This document shows, piece after piece, positions 8,895 through 16,866 of a stretch of DNA of 64,000 bases. The stretch is from Hahellaceae bacterium (lineage in GTDB: Bacteria; Pseudomonadota; Gammaproteobacteria; Pseudomonadales; Oleiphilaceae). The translations under genes and the position numbers were made by a program. The stretch covers positions 642,041 through 706,040 of the forward strand of contig JADJWY010000005.1 in assembly GCA_016716085.1 (NCBI GenBank), written 5' to 3'. Numbering within the stretch: position 1 is the first letter of the stretch; each line of letters opens with the position of its first letter. The notes below the pieces were generated by a model, which worked only from the letters and a program-made list of their open reading frames with translations, was not told where the DNA came from and did no database searches.

Positions 8895-9878
8895 TTAATC
8901 ATGCACCTCAACCGCCCGTGAATGCGCGGCGGCCATGGCACGCACTTCCTCCCAGGTCAGCAGTTTTTCCTTTGCACCCTTATGCTCCAGAACAGACTCG
9001 GAATTAGTCATGGCATAATCCAGGGCGCGCTCCACCGGCTCTCCTTTGATGATGGCGGCCGTAAAGGTCGACGCAAAGGCATCACCTGCGCCTGTGGTTT
9101 CCACGATATTAAGTCCTTTGAGAGGCTGGCCGTGATAGTAGCGCGCGCGGTCATAGGCAAATGCGCCGCGGGAACCATCGGTAATCAGAAACAATTCGCA
9201 GGGTAACAGCTCGGACAGTTCTTTGAGCAAAGGCTCGACCTCCCACTGCTGGGCGTAATCCCGGTTGAGTAATTTGCAGGCTTCTTCCCGGTTGACGACC
9301 AGAAGGGTAACATGCTCCAAAAGGGCCATCAGTTTCTTATAGCCCATTTGTGCCTGATAATTGCTGGGGTTAAACGCCACCTTGCAGCCCTGACGCGCTA
9401 TCAGTTCGCTGACGGTCTCGAAGCTCTCGCCCAGCATGCTGGAAAGATAAATCCACCGTGTTTTAAAGGGTTTAACATCCGCGGGGCTCAGATGATCATT
9501 GCAGCCCTTGAACGCCAAAATAGAACGGTCATCTTCGATACTGTTTAGGATGACGGAAAACCCGGTTTGTCCACCCCGTGCCCCGATGAACTGGATGTGC
9601 TCCTCATTCAGCATGGACATGACCACATCGCCGTTGGCGTCTTCACCGATTTTGCCGAGAAACGCGGTTTTCAGGCCCATGCGAGAAAAAGCCACGGCGG
9701 TGTTGGTCCCCCCGCCCCCGGTGGTAACCCTGAGTTCATTGATCAGCAACTTACTGCCCAACGGAAAGGCAATCAGGGATTCATGACTGGTACGGGTATC
9801 GATCTTGATCAGTTCTGAGTCGGTATCGGCAAAATGGTCAACGGTTGCACTTCCAATCGTCACTACGTCAAATGGCAT
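8895..9878 (-). CDS. PfkB/ribokinase-family sugar or nucleoside kinase
   Basis: A 327-residue PfkB-family kinase, cytosolic and ATP-dependent. The glycine-rich TTGGGGTNTAVAFSRMG (residues 52-68) is the N-terminal PfkB signature. The C-terminal signature VETTGAGDAFAST holds the anion hole and the catalytic base Asp266. The lid and core layout resemble adenosine kinase-like or generic carbohydrate kinases. Substrate is not determinable. The SDR gene lies 22 bases upstream on the same strand, so the two probably form a dicistronic unit. I see no sugar transporter beside it. Confidence 0.85.
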   Translation of the reverse strand: MPFDVVTIGSATVDHFADTDSELIKIDTRTSHESLIAFPLGSKLLINELRVTTGGGGTNTAVAFSRMGLKTAFLGKIGEDANGDVVMSMLNEEHIQFIGARGGQTGFSVILNSIEDDRSILAFKGCNDHLSPADVKPFKTRWIYLSSMLGESFETVSELIARQGCKVAFNPSNYQAQMGYKKLMALLEHVTLLVVNREEACKLLNRDYAQQWEVEPLLKELSELLPCELFLITDGSRGAFAYDRARYYHGQPLKGLNIVETTGAGDAFASTFTAAIIKGEPVERALDYAMTNSESVLEHKGAKEKLLTWEEVRAMAAAHSRAVEVHD

Positions 9879-9900
9879 AAGGCTGTCCTAGCTGAGCGGG

Positions 9901-10656
9901 TCAGGATTTTGGCCGGTGCTGTTTTGCGATGACTGATCGGGGAGCCCACTTCAAGGCCACGCTAATCAGGTTCCACGGATACACCGGCACAGTTGATTCG
10001 GTTACTTGTTGTTCGATTAAATCCACCAACGCGCGCGCGCCTCTCTCAACGTCGATCACGAAGGGGCGATTGCGGATGTGATTATTCAATGGGGTATCAA
10101 TATACCCCGGGAAAAGGGTTGTGGTTTTGATCTGCGTTCCAAAAACTTCGGCGTTGACGGCTTCCATATAGGTCGCCAGTGCGGCCTTCGATGCACCATA
10201 TGCCCCAAATCCGGGCATGCCCCGTTTTGCGGCAACCGACGAAATCGCGACGAGCTGCCCCCGATTCTGGGTACGAAACAGCGCAAGTGCGGCATCAATG
10301 GTCGCCATTGCACCCACGACGTTGGTCTGTATTACCTGAACATCGTCTGCAAGATGACCGCTTCCCACCGCATGTCCCGTGGCGATACCAGCATTCGCAA
10401 TAACGATATCCAGCCCGCCCAGCGCCTCGGCGCAATGCTTAATGACGGGCGCGACAGATGGCCAGTCGCAGACGTCCAATGCCTTACAGATAAAGGTCTG
10501 ACGGGGAAAGTCCTGGCTTAGCTGGGCCTGGAGCTGCTCCAGTGCATCGATTCTTCGCGCTGCGAGGGCGAGATGGTAACCGCGACGGGCAAATTCCTGA
10601 GCCATGGCGAGCCCCAAACCGGAGCTGGCGCTTGTAATTAAAACCGAGCCTTTCAT
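9901..10656 (-). CDS. Short-chain dehydrogenase/reductase
   Basis: A 251-residue classical SDR. The cofactor-binding motif is a TGxxxGxG variant, TSASSGLG (residues 8-15), and NAG occurs at 88-90. The catalytic set is Ser140, Tyr153 and Lys157 (YGASK). The C-terminus is longer than minimal SDRs and hydrophobic/basic (YPWNLISVALKWAPRSVIAK), similar to SDRs that sit on membranes and act on lipid-like substrates. It is first in a two-gene unit with the PfkB kinase. Substrate is unknown. Confidence 0.85.
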   Translation of the reverse strand: MKGSVLITSASSGLGLAMAQEFARRGYHLALAARRIDALEQLQAQLSQDFPRQTFICKALDVCDWPSVAPVIKHCAEALGGLDIVIANAGIATGHAVGSGHLADDVQVIQTNVVGAMATIDAALALFRTQNRGQLVAISSVAAKRGMPGFGAYGASKAALATYMEAVNAEVFGTQIKTTTLFPGYIDTPLNNHIRNRPFVIDVERGARALVDLIEQQVTESTVPVYPWNLISVALKWAPRSVIAKQHRPKS

Positions 10657-10804
10657 CTACGCAATCTCTTCTGAGTGAGTGGTGTATCAAACCATAGGCC
10701 GTTGCCGAATAACAGTCTCAGTGGATCTGCGCGATGATTGTGCGCATAGGGGCGAAAAGTAGGTTTTTCGTGCGTTTACTTGGGGCGTCTCTGAAATGTG
10801 ATGT

Positions 10805-10821
10805 TGCACCAAGATGGTGTT
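10805..10821 (+). promoter_or_regulatory. NtrC-type binding site upstream of the nitrate transporter operon
   Basis: TGCACC, five bases, then GGTGTT closely matches the NtrC consensus TGCACC-N5-GGTGCA, differing only in the last two bases. It is centred about 90 bp upstream of the start point predicted from the downstream sigma-54-like element, a normal distance for an enhancer-binding activator. Inferred by eye only. Confidence 0.6.
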
Positions 10822-10875
10822 CTGGGATGCAATACCTATTCTTAGTTATTGTTATTTAAAGAGAATAAATTTAGT

Positions 10876-10891
10876 TGGCCTTGCTTGTGCT
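10876..10891 (+). promoter_or_regulatory. Candidate sigma-54 promoter of the nitrate transporter operon
   Basis: TGGCC at 10876 and GTGC ending at 10890 place the invariant GG and GC exactly 10 bases apart, as in the -24/-12 consensus TGGCAC-N5-TTGC. Transcription would begin near 10902, about 25 bases before the start codon. The NtrC-like site upstream makes nitrogen control likely. Confidence 0.5.
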
Positions 10892-10926
10892 TTGATGGTG
10901 TCAGGAATCACCAAACGGAGCAGACC

Positions 10927-12297
10927 ATGAAACGTACGACTGTATTGAAAAAATTAGCCCAAGGGGTAGCCCTGGCGCTAGGGATGACATCAGCGCTGGC
11001 CGTCTCGGCTGCTGAGCTGGAAAAAGAGGAATTAAAGCTGGGCTTTATCAAGCTCACCGACATGGCTCCTTTGGCGATTGCCTATGAAAAAGGCTTTTTC
11101 GAAGACGAGGGACTTTTCGTCACGCTGGAAGCGCAGGCGAACTGGAAGGTACTGCTGGATCGGGTGATTACCGGTGAATTAGACGGTGCTCACATGCTTG
11201 CGGGCCAGCCGATTGGTGCAACCATCGGTTTTGGTACGGAAGCGCATGTCGTAACGGCCTTCAGTATGGACCTCAACGGCAACGGCATCACCATGTCCAA
11301 CGATGTATGGAATGCGATGAAGGCCAATATTCCGATGAAAGACGGTAAGCCCGTCCATCCCATCAAGGCCGACGCACTCAAGCCGGTGGTTGATAAGTAC
11401 AAGGAAGAAGGCAAGCCCTTTAACCTGGGTATGGTGTTCCCGGTCTCCACGCACAACTATGAACTCCGTTACTGGTTAGCGGCAGGCAGCATCCACCCCG
11501 GCTACTATGCGCCGGCTAAGGGTGACGTTTCCGGTAACCTGCAGGCGGACGCTTTGTTGTCCGTTACTCCGCCACCCCAGATGCCCGCCACCCTTGAAGC
11601 AGGCACTATTAGCGGTTATTGCGTGGGTGAGCCCTGGAACCAGCAGGCGGTTTTCAAAGGGATTGGTGTACCCGTCGTAACCGATTACGAAATCTGGAAG
11701 AACAACCCGGAAAAAGTATTCGGCGTGTCTAACGAGTGGGCGGAAAAGTACCCCAACACCCACATGGCTCTGGTCAAGGCGTTGATCCGTGCCGGTCACT
11801 GGCTTGATGAAAACAACAACGCTAACCGCGCTGAAGCGGTGAAGATTTTGTCTCTGCCAAACTATGTCGGTGCAGATGCCGCGGTCATTGCCAACTCTAT
11901 GACTGGAACCTTTGAGTACGAAAAAGGTGACAAGCGTGAGGTGCCGGATTTCAACGTATTCTTCCGCCATAACGCGACCTATCCCTACTACTCCGATGCC
12001 GTCTGGTACCTGACTCAGATGCGTCGCTGGGGACAGATCCCGGAAGCCAAACCAGACAGCTGGTATGACGAAATGGCCAAGAAAGTGTATCGCCCTGAGA
12101 TCTATCGCAAAGCGGCAGAGGCTCTGATTGCGGAAGGCAAACTGGCCAAGTCTGATTTTCCTGATTTTGCGACGGAAGATGGCTATCGCGAACCGACTGC
12201 AGAGTTCATTGACGGTATTGAGTACGACGGTAAGCAGCCCAATGCCTATCTGGCCAAGTTCAAGATTGGTCTGAAAGGTGACGAAGTCGTCAAGTAA
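10927..12297 (+). CDS. nrtA: Nitrate/nitrite (NrtA/CmpA-type) ABC transporter substrate-binding protein
   Basis: A 456-residue periplasmic binding protein of the NrtA/CmpA family, which captures nitrate, nitrite or bicarbonate. It starts at 10927 (MKRTTVLKKLAQG) after GGAG. An N-terminal signal peptide of about 30 residues ends in SALAVSAAE. Family features include LKLGFIKLTDMAPLAIAYEKG near the mature start and GYCVGEPWNQQAV in the middle. The permease and ATPase genes follow at once. The NtrC-like site and sigma-54-like promoter upstream favour nitrate or nitrite as substrate over bicarbonate. No assimilatory nitrate reductase lies in the window. Confidence 0.87.
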   Translation: MKRTTVLKKLAQGVALALGMTSALAVSAAELEKEELKLGFIKLTDMAPLAIAYEKGFFEDEGLFVTLEAQANWKVLLDRVITGELDGAHMLAGQPIGATIGFGTEAHVVTAFSMDLNGNGITMSNDVWNAMKANIPMKDGKPVHPIKADALKPVVDKYKEEGKPFNLGMVFPVSTHNYELRYWLAAGSIHPGYYAPAKGDVSGNLQADALLSVTPPPQMPATLEAGTISGYCVGEPWNQQAVFKGIGVPVVTDYEIWKNNPEKVFGVSNEWAEKYPNTHMALVKALIRAGHWLDENNNANRAEAVKILSLPNYVGADAAVIANSMTGTFEYEKGDKREVPDFNVFFRHNATYPYYSDAVWYLTQMRRWGQIPEAKPDSWYDEMAKKVYRPEIYRKAAEALIAEGKLAKSDFPDFATEDGYREPTAEFIDGIEYDGKQPNAYLAKFKIGLKGDEVVK

Positions 12298-12306
12298 ATG
12301 GCCGTG

Positions 12307-12330
12307 CGCCGGGGGGCTTGTCCCCTGGCG
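12307..12330 (+). other. Intercistronic hairpin between nrtA and nrtB
   Basis: A 9-bp stem with one G-U pair (CGCCGGGGG with CCCCTGGCG) and a six-base loop lies just after the nrtA stop, without a T-tract. Such hairpins commonly stabilise the 5' part of the transcript so that the binding protein is made in excess over the membrane parts. Confidence 0.5.
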
Positions 12331-12351
12331 ACCCAATGAGGAGAGATGAAG

Positions 12352-13365
12352 ATGTCCCGTGTAGTTCAGACCCTGGAAAGCCTGCCTTGGGCGGCCCCTT
12401 TTGTGCGCTTGAGTCGAGGTGAAGACCCCAAGGCGCAATTTAATGCCATTCTGCGCGCTGTTGGCGTGCCGCTGCTGGCTTTTGCAATATTCATCGGCAT
12501 ATGGGGCGCGGCAGCCTCTCGCATCGAAACCTCGTTGGGCACTTTGCCTGGACCCTCCCAGGTGATGGAACAGGCTGGAAATCTTTGGCAGGAACACCAG
12601 GCTGAACGTGCCAAAGCCGATGCATTTTACGAGCGTCAGACCACGCGTAATGAAGAGCGTCTGGCCAATAACCCGGATGCCGTTGTCAAATGGCGTGATT
12701 ACAACGGCCGCCCTACCTTTGTAGACCAGATTCTTACCAGTTTAACGACGGTTTTTACAGGCTTTTTTCTGGCTGTGTTGATTGCGGTACCCATTGGCAT
12801 CGTGTGTGGCTTGAGCCCCACGATGTACGCGGCGGTGAATCCGCTGATTCAGATTTTCAAACCGGTATCACCCCTGGCGTGGCTACCCCTGGTGACGATG
12901 GTTGTCAGTGCAGTCTATGTCAGTAACGACCCGATGTTTGCCAAGTCCTTTGTGACCTCGGCGATTACGGTAACCCTTTGCTGCATGTGGCCAACGCTGG
13001 TTAATACGATTGTGGGTGTTTCCAGTCTGGAAAAAGACCTGATCAACGTGAGTGAAGTGTTGCGTCTGAGCTGGATGACCAAGGTGCGCAAAGTCGTGTT
13101 GCCCTTCGCAATTCCCATGATTTTCACCGGCATGCGTCTCTCGTTGGGCGTTGGCTGGATGGTGCTGATCGCCGCAGAAATGCTGGCGCAGAATCCGGGT
13201 CTGGGCAAATTTGTCTGGGATGAGTTCCAGAACGGAAGCTCCAACTCACTTGGCCGCATTATGGTTGCCGTGTTCACGATCGGGATTATCGGGTTCATTC
13301 TGGATCGCCTGATGTTGTCTATCCAGCGCGCTGTCAGCTGGGATAAGTCAGCCGACATTCGTTAA
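12352..13365 (+). CDS. nrtB: Nitrate ABC transporter permease
   Basis: A 337-residue inner-membrane permease of the NrtB/BPD_transp_1 type. I prefer the ATG at 12352 because AGGAG lies about 8 bases upstream; an in-frame ATG at 12346 sits too close to it. Membrane segments occur near residues 35-55, after 130 (FTGFFLAVLIAVPIGIVCGL), and through the C-terminal half. The coupling-loop region is LRLSWMTKVRKVVLPFAIP, followed by GMRLSLGVGWMVLIAAEML. It forms the channel for the adjacent binding protein and ATPase. Confidence 0.87.
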   Translation: MSRVVQTLESLPWAAPFVRLSRGEDPKAQFNAILRAVGVPLLAFAIFIGIWGAAASRIETSLGTLPGPSQVMEQAGNLWQEHQAERAKADAFYERQTTRNEERLANNPDAVVKWRDYNGRPTFVDQILTSLTTVFTGFFLAVLIAVPIGIVCGLSPTMYAAVNPLIQIFKPVSPLAWLPLVTMVVSAVYVSNDPMFAKSFVTSAITVTLCCMWPTLVNTIVGVSSLEKDLINVSEVLRLSWMTKVRKVVLPFAIPMIFTGMRLSLGVGWMVLIAAEMLAQNPGLGKFVWDEFQNGSSNSLGRIMVAVFTIGIIGFILDRLMLSIQRAVSWDKSADIR

Positions 13366-13383
13366 TTGTAAGGAGTCAGAGTC

Positions 13384-14286
13384 ATGAGTATTCATTTGGA
13401 TATCGACCACGTAAGCATCGAATTTGATACGCCCAAGGGCAAATTCAAGGCGCTGGATTCGGTCAATCTTAAAATTGCCAAAGGTGAGTTTGTGTCCCTG
13501 ATTGGTCACTCCGGCTGCGGCAAGTCAACGGTCCTAAACATCGTGGCGGGCCTGTTGAAAGCGACCCAGGGTGGAATAGTGCTGGATGGCAAAGAAGTCG
13601 ATGAGCCTGGTCCCGAGCGTGCGGTGGTGTTTCAGAACCACTCGCTGCTGCCATGGCTGACCTCGTATCAAAACGTAGAGCTGGCGGTAAAGCAGGTCTT
13701 CAAAGGTAAGAAAAGCAAGGCCGAAATGAAGGAGTGGATTGAGCACAATCTCAAACTGGTTCACATGGAGCACGCCATGCACAAGAAGCCCTCGGAAATT
13801 TCCGGCGGGATGAAGCAGCGAGTGGGGATTGCCCGCGCTCTGGCCATGCAGCCTACGGTATTGTTGATGGATGAGCCCTTTGGCGCCCTCGATGCGCTGA
13901 CGCGCTCCCACTTGCAGGATTCGTTGATGGAAATTCAGAACACCCTGCACAATACCGTCATCATGATTACCCATGATGTGGATGAGGCTGTGTTGTTGTC
14001 AGATCGGATCGTGATGATGACCAATGGGCCGTCTGCGACCGTGGGCGAGATCCTGCATGTTGACTTACCGAGACCGCGGGAGCGTCTGGCTCTGGCGGAT
14101 GATCCTCACTATAACCACCTGCGTGCGGAAGTCCTGCGCTTCCTGCACGAGCGTCACGCGAAGAAAGACACACCGACACGCTCTGGGAGTGAAGTGAAAA
14201 AAGCATCGGTAAGCGAAACGAAAGTGAGCGCCGAAAATCACCCTACGGAGCAGAAGGACCAAACCGCATCGCGCGTCGCAGCGTAG
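13384..14286 (+). CDS. nrtD: Nitrate ABC transporter ATP-binding protein
   Basis: A 300-residue ABC ATPase energising the nitrate transporter. Walker A is GHSGCGKST (residues 41-49). The signature is SGGMKQRVGIARAL and Walker B is VLLMDEPFGALD, followed by ITHDVDEAVLLSDR with the switch His. The last 45 or so residues are a charged Lys/Ser/Glu/Thr-rich tail not needed for the ATPase fold. A good AAGGAG precedes the start by about 8 bases. It is the last gene of the operon and is closed by a strong hairpin. Confidence 0.88.
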   Translation: MSIHLDIDHVSIEFDTPKGKFKALDSVNLKIAKGEFVSLIGHSGCGKSTVLNIVAGLLKATQGGIVLDGKEVDEPGPERAVVFQNHSLLPWLTSYQNVELAVKQVFKGKKSKAEMKEWIEHNLKLVHMEHAMHKKPSEISGGMKQRVGIARALAMQPTVLLMDEPFGALDALTRSHLQDSLMEIQNTLHNTVIMITHDVDEAVLLSDRIVMMTNGPSATVGEILHVDLPRPRERLALADDPHYNHLRAEVLRFLHERHAKKDTPTRSGSEVKKASVSETKVSAENHPTEQKDQTASRVAA

Positions 14287-14299
14287 TGCGGATTTAAAT

Positions 14300-14330
14300 G
14301 GGCGGGCGTATGCTGAAAATACGCCCGCCC
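14300..14330. terminator. Strong hairpin between convergent nrtD and nhaD
   Basis: GGGCGGGCGTAT (14300-14311) and ATACGCCCGCCC (14319-14330) make a perfect 12-bp stem around a 7-base loop in the 51-base gap between two converging genes. Toward the left it is followed by an A/T-rich ATTTAAAT. It probably works in both directions. Confidence 0.7.
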
Positions 14331-14337
14331 GTATAGC

Positions 14338-15600
14338 TTACGTGGCGCTCAGGAACAGCCCGGAAAAGAGCAACGCACCCCCGTAACCCAGGGTGTAGGC
14401 TGTCAGGAGAAAAGGCAGGAATTTTAGGTAGGTCATAAAGGTTAGTTCTTTGTATTTGCTCATTGCTACGATACCCGCAGCTGAGCCGATGACCAGTGAG
14501 GCTCCACCTACGCCCACAGCGTAGGTGAGTGCAAGCCAATCACCCCGTGAAATTTCCAGTCCGGTTTTAAGCAGGGCGGCGGTTAAGGGCACGTTATCGA
14601 TTGTGGCGGAGAGTAAACCGACCAGGTAGTTAGCGATGGATGCGGGAACGTGGGTGTAGATACTACCCAACGAGGCAAGCACGCCGATTTCCTTGAGCAT
14701 GCCCACTAAGAGCAGGATACCGAGGAAGAACAGCAGGGTTTCAAATTCGATGGTACGAATGTATTCCAGAATGGGCTCACGATCATCGTCTTCATCGAAG
14801 AAGCGAGCAATCAGAAACATGGCCGAAAGTCCGAGCAGAAAGGTCAGTACGGGCGGGATGCTATAAAAAGCATTGAGAAAAATGGTGCTGATGATCGTAA
14901 AGAGAAACAGGATGCCAATGCCAATTTCAACGGGCTTGACGGCGCTGGCCTTACCTTCGATCTGAACCTGTCCTTTCAGCGGTCTCGCCAAGAGTATGCC
15001 AAGGAAAAGCACAGCAATATAGGCTGGTATACTGAGGATTAGCAGGTCTCCAATGGTAACCTTGCCTGCCAGAAAGATCATCAGTGTTGTGACATCACCG
15101 GTAATCAGTGCAACCCCTCCGCTGTTTACCGCGAAAATGGCCATGACGCAAAAGCGCAGCGTTTTCTCAACCGGCATTTTCAGGGAAAGAATCAGCGTCA
15201 TCGAGACCAGTGTTGCGGTAATGTTATCTGCCAGAGAGGAAAAGAAAAAGCAGAAGGTACCCACGAGAAAGAGTAGGCTGCGTTCGCTGATAGACTTGGG
15301 CAGAATAAGGTATACCAGTGATTCGACGACGCCTTTCTTGTTGAGGTAGGCCACGAAGGTCATCGCCGCCATCAAAAAGATCCAGAGGCTCGAGATCTCG
15401 CCGAGGTTCTCGGCGAATCCTTCCCGAGTGTGTTCCCCCTCAGGGCTGCCTGCGGCGTTTAAAAAAAGCAACATCCAGGCGATGGAGCCCAGAAACAAGG
15501 TCACTTTGGCCTTATTGACATGAATTTTCTCTTCGAGAATAACGCCAAGGAGAGCCAGGATGGCGATCGCCACCAGGAAGAAGTGTAAGACGGGAGACAT
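14338..15600 (-). CDS. nhaD: NhaD-type sodium/proton antiporter
   Basis: A 420-residue polytopic membrane protein of the NhaD family (ion transporter superfamily), which exports Na+ or Li+ in exchange for H+, usually in marine, halophilic or alkaliphilic bacteria. The N-terminus is hydrophobic, followed by KIHVNKAKVTLFLGSIAWML. The conserved SSLADNITATLVSMTLILSL and, late, SATIDNVPLTAALLKTGLE contain the Asp-Asn pairs expected in the two half-sites for cation binding. It stands alone, with its own upstream region shared with the MBL-fold gene. Direct regulation is not visible. Confidence 0.88.
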   Translation of the reverse strand: MSPVLHFFLVAIAILALLGVILEEKIHVNKAKVTLFLGSIAWMLLFLNAAGSPEGEHTREGFAENLGEISSLWIFLMAAMTFVAYLNKKGVVESLVYLILPKSISERSLLFLVGTFCFFFSSLADNITATLVSMTLILSLKMPVEKTLRFCVMAIFAVNSGGVALITGDVTTLMIFLAGKVTIGDLLILSIPAYIAVLFLGILLARPLKGQVQIEGKASAVKPVEIGIGILFLFTIISTIFLNAFYSIPPVLTFLLGLSAMFLIARFFDEDDDREPILEYIRTIEFETLLFFLGILLLVGMLKEIGVLASLGSIYTHVPASIANYLVGLLSATIDNVPLTAALLKTGLEISRGDWLALTYAVGVGGASLVIGSAAGIVAMSKYKELTFMTYLKFLPFLLTAYTLGYGGALLFSGLFLSAT

Positions 15601-15713
15601 AACGACTGATTCCGTTGCTATGCAAAAGGGTGTTCGGGGATTATACGAGGTCTGCAGGGCGAGGCAATCGGATTCGCTTCAAACGCACCAAAATGATCAA
15701 GTCAGGTATCGCT

Positions 15714-16742
15714 ATGAGTAGATCGTGGGACAAAGTAGATATCAATAATGTTGTGGGTGAGCATCCCTTTCTGGATAAGCCTCATCATGGGCCGCGCGGA
15801 TTTTTGAACCCGCCTTCGCCGCACCGCGACGGTCGGGTGGGGGCGGGTATGGGCCGGGTGCTCTGGCAATTGGCGCGGGAGGGAAATCGCCCCGTGGCGT
15901 TTGCGGCGCCGGATGCGCGTCCCAGAGAGCAGGCCCTGTCGGAAATCAGGGCGCATAAGACCGGGCAAGCAGGGATGCCGCTGACCTGGCTGGGGCAGTC
16001 CTGTTTTTATTTTCGGGCCGGTCCACTTGGTATTGTAACGGACCCTTTTTTGGGCGCGCGCGCCTCTCCCTTCTCATTTTCAGGTCCTAAGCGACTGGCT
16101 CCCCGGCCACTGAGCCTCAGTGACCTTGATTTTGATGTGATCGTTATGTCACACAATCATTACGATCATTTTTGCAGCGAAACACTGGCGGCGGTGAAAG
16201 ACAAACACACCCGGCTGGTTGTCACGACGCTTGGGCTTGCTCCGGCGTTTCGTAAACTGGGGTATCGTCATGTCTATGAGCTCGACTGGTACCAGACGTT
16301 AAGCTGCCAGGGTGTCGAATTTACCGCCTTACCCGCCTATCATTTTTCCGGCCGGTCCCTTTGGGATACGGATCGTACCCTGTGGGCCAGTTTTGCGATT
16401 CATGGTCCTGATCGCCGTGTCTTTTTTGCCGGTGATACCGGATATGGCCCCGAGTTTGCGCGCATGGGGCAATTGCTCGGCGAATGCGACATTGGACTGG
16501 TTCCTATTGGCGCGTATGGGCCGCGTGAAGTCTTTGCCCAGGTGCATGCCGATCCGCTGGAGGCCGTCAAAATGGGACGGGATGTTCGCGCCCGACATCT
16601 GGTAGGCATGCACTGGGGAACGCTGCGACTGACCACGGAACCTTTCTGGGAACCACGCGAGGAATTTCTGCACCATTTAGAGGCAATGCAGGTATCCGGT
16701 TCGGTGTTAGGCATCGGTGAAACCCGCGTGATTTCGGCCTGA
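15714..16742 (+). CDS. MBL-fold metal-dependent hydrolase, NAPE-PLD/UlaG-like
   Basis: A 342-residue member of the metallo-beta-lactamase fold, in the branch that includes N-acylphosphatidylethanolamine phospholipase D and UlaG-like lactonases. The first zinc-binding motif is SHNHYDHF, preceded by FDVIVM. Further ligands are in FFAGDTGYGPEF and LVGMHWGTLRL. The start is uncertain: ATG at 15714 has an AGG about 8 bases upstream, and ATG at 15693 is possible. Substrate may be a phospholipid, but this is only a family hint. It is a single gene between nhaD and the pyruvate carboxylase operon. Confidence 0.8.
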   Translation: MSRSWDKVDINNVVGEHPFLDKPHHGPRGFLNPPSPHRDGRVGAGMGRVLWQLAREGNRPVAFAAPDARPREQALSEIRAHKTGQAGMPLTWLGQSCFYFRAGPLGIVTDPFLGARASPFSFSGPKRLAPRPLSLSDLDFDVIVMSHNHYDHFCSETLAAVKDKHTRLVVTTLGLAPAFRKLGYRHVYELDWYQTLSCQGVEFTALPAYHFSGRSLWDTDRTLWASFAIHGPDRRVFFAGDTGYGPEFARMGQLLGECDIGLVPIGAYGPREVFAQVHADPLEAVKMGRDVRARHLVGMHWGTLRLTTEPFWEPREEFLHHLEAMQVSGSVLGIGETRVISA

Positions 16743-16760
16743 GCGACCTGGCGTCCGGCG

Positions 16761-16839
16761 TTTTACAAAATTTTACAAAAGTCAGGCTGAGCACTTTTCA
16801 AACCCTTGTTTTGGCAGCTACACTAGGGGGATTCCCCCT
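16761..16839 (+). promoter_or_regulatory. Promoter region of the pyruvate carboxylase operon with a tandem repeat and a palindrome
   Basis: Two exact tandem copies of TTTTACAAAA occupy 16761-16780. A weak sigma-70-like pair follows: TTTTCA (16795-16800), an 18-base spacer, and TACACT (16819-16824). Immediately after comes AGGGGG-ATT-CCCCCT (16825-16839), a palindrome that would fold at the 5' end of the RNA. The parts suggest a regulator-bound promoter; which regulator is unknown. Confidence 0.45.
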
Positions 16840-16866
16840 CTCTAACTACCATCCTGCGAGGCACAC

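Noticed and set aside
11476..12597. Open frame of 373 codons antisense to nrtA/nrtB
   Set aside because: Overlaps two clear genes and spans their boundary; composition is typical of a shadow frame.
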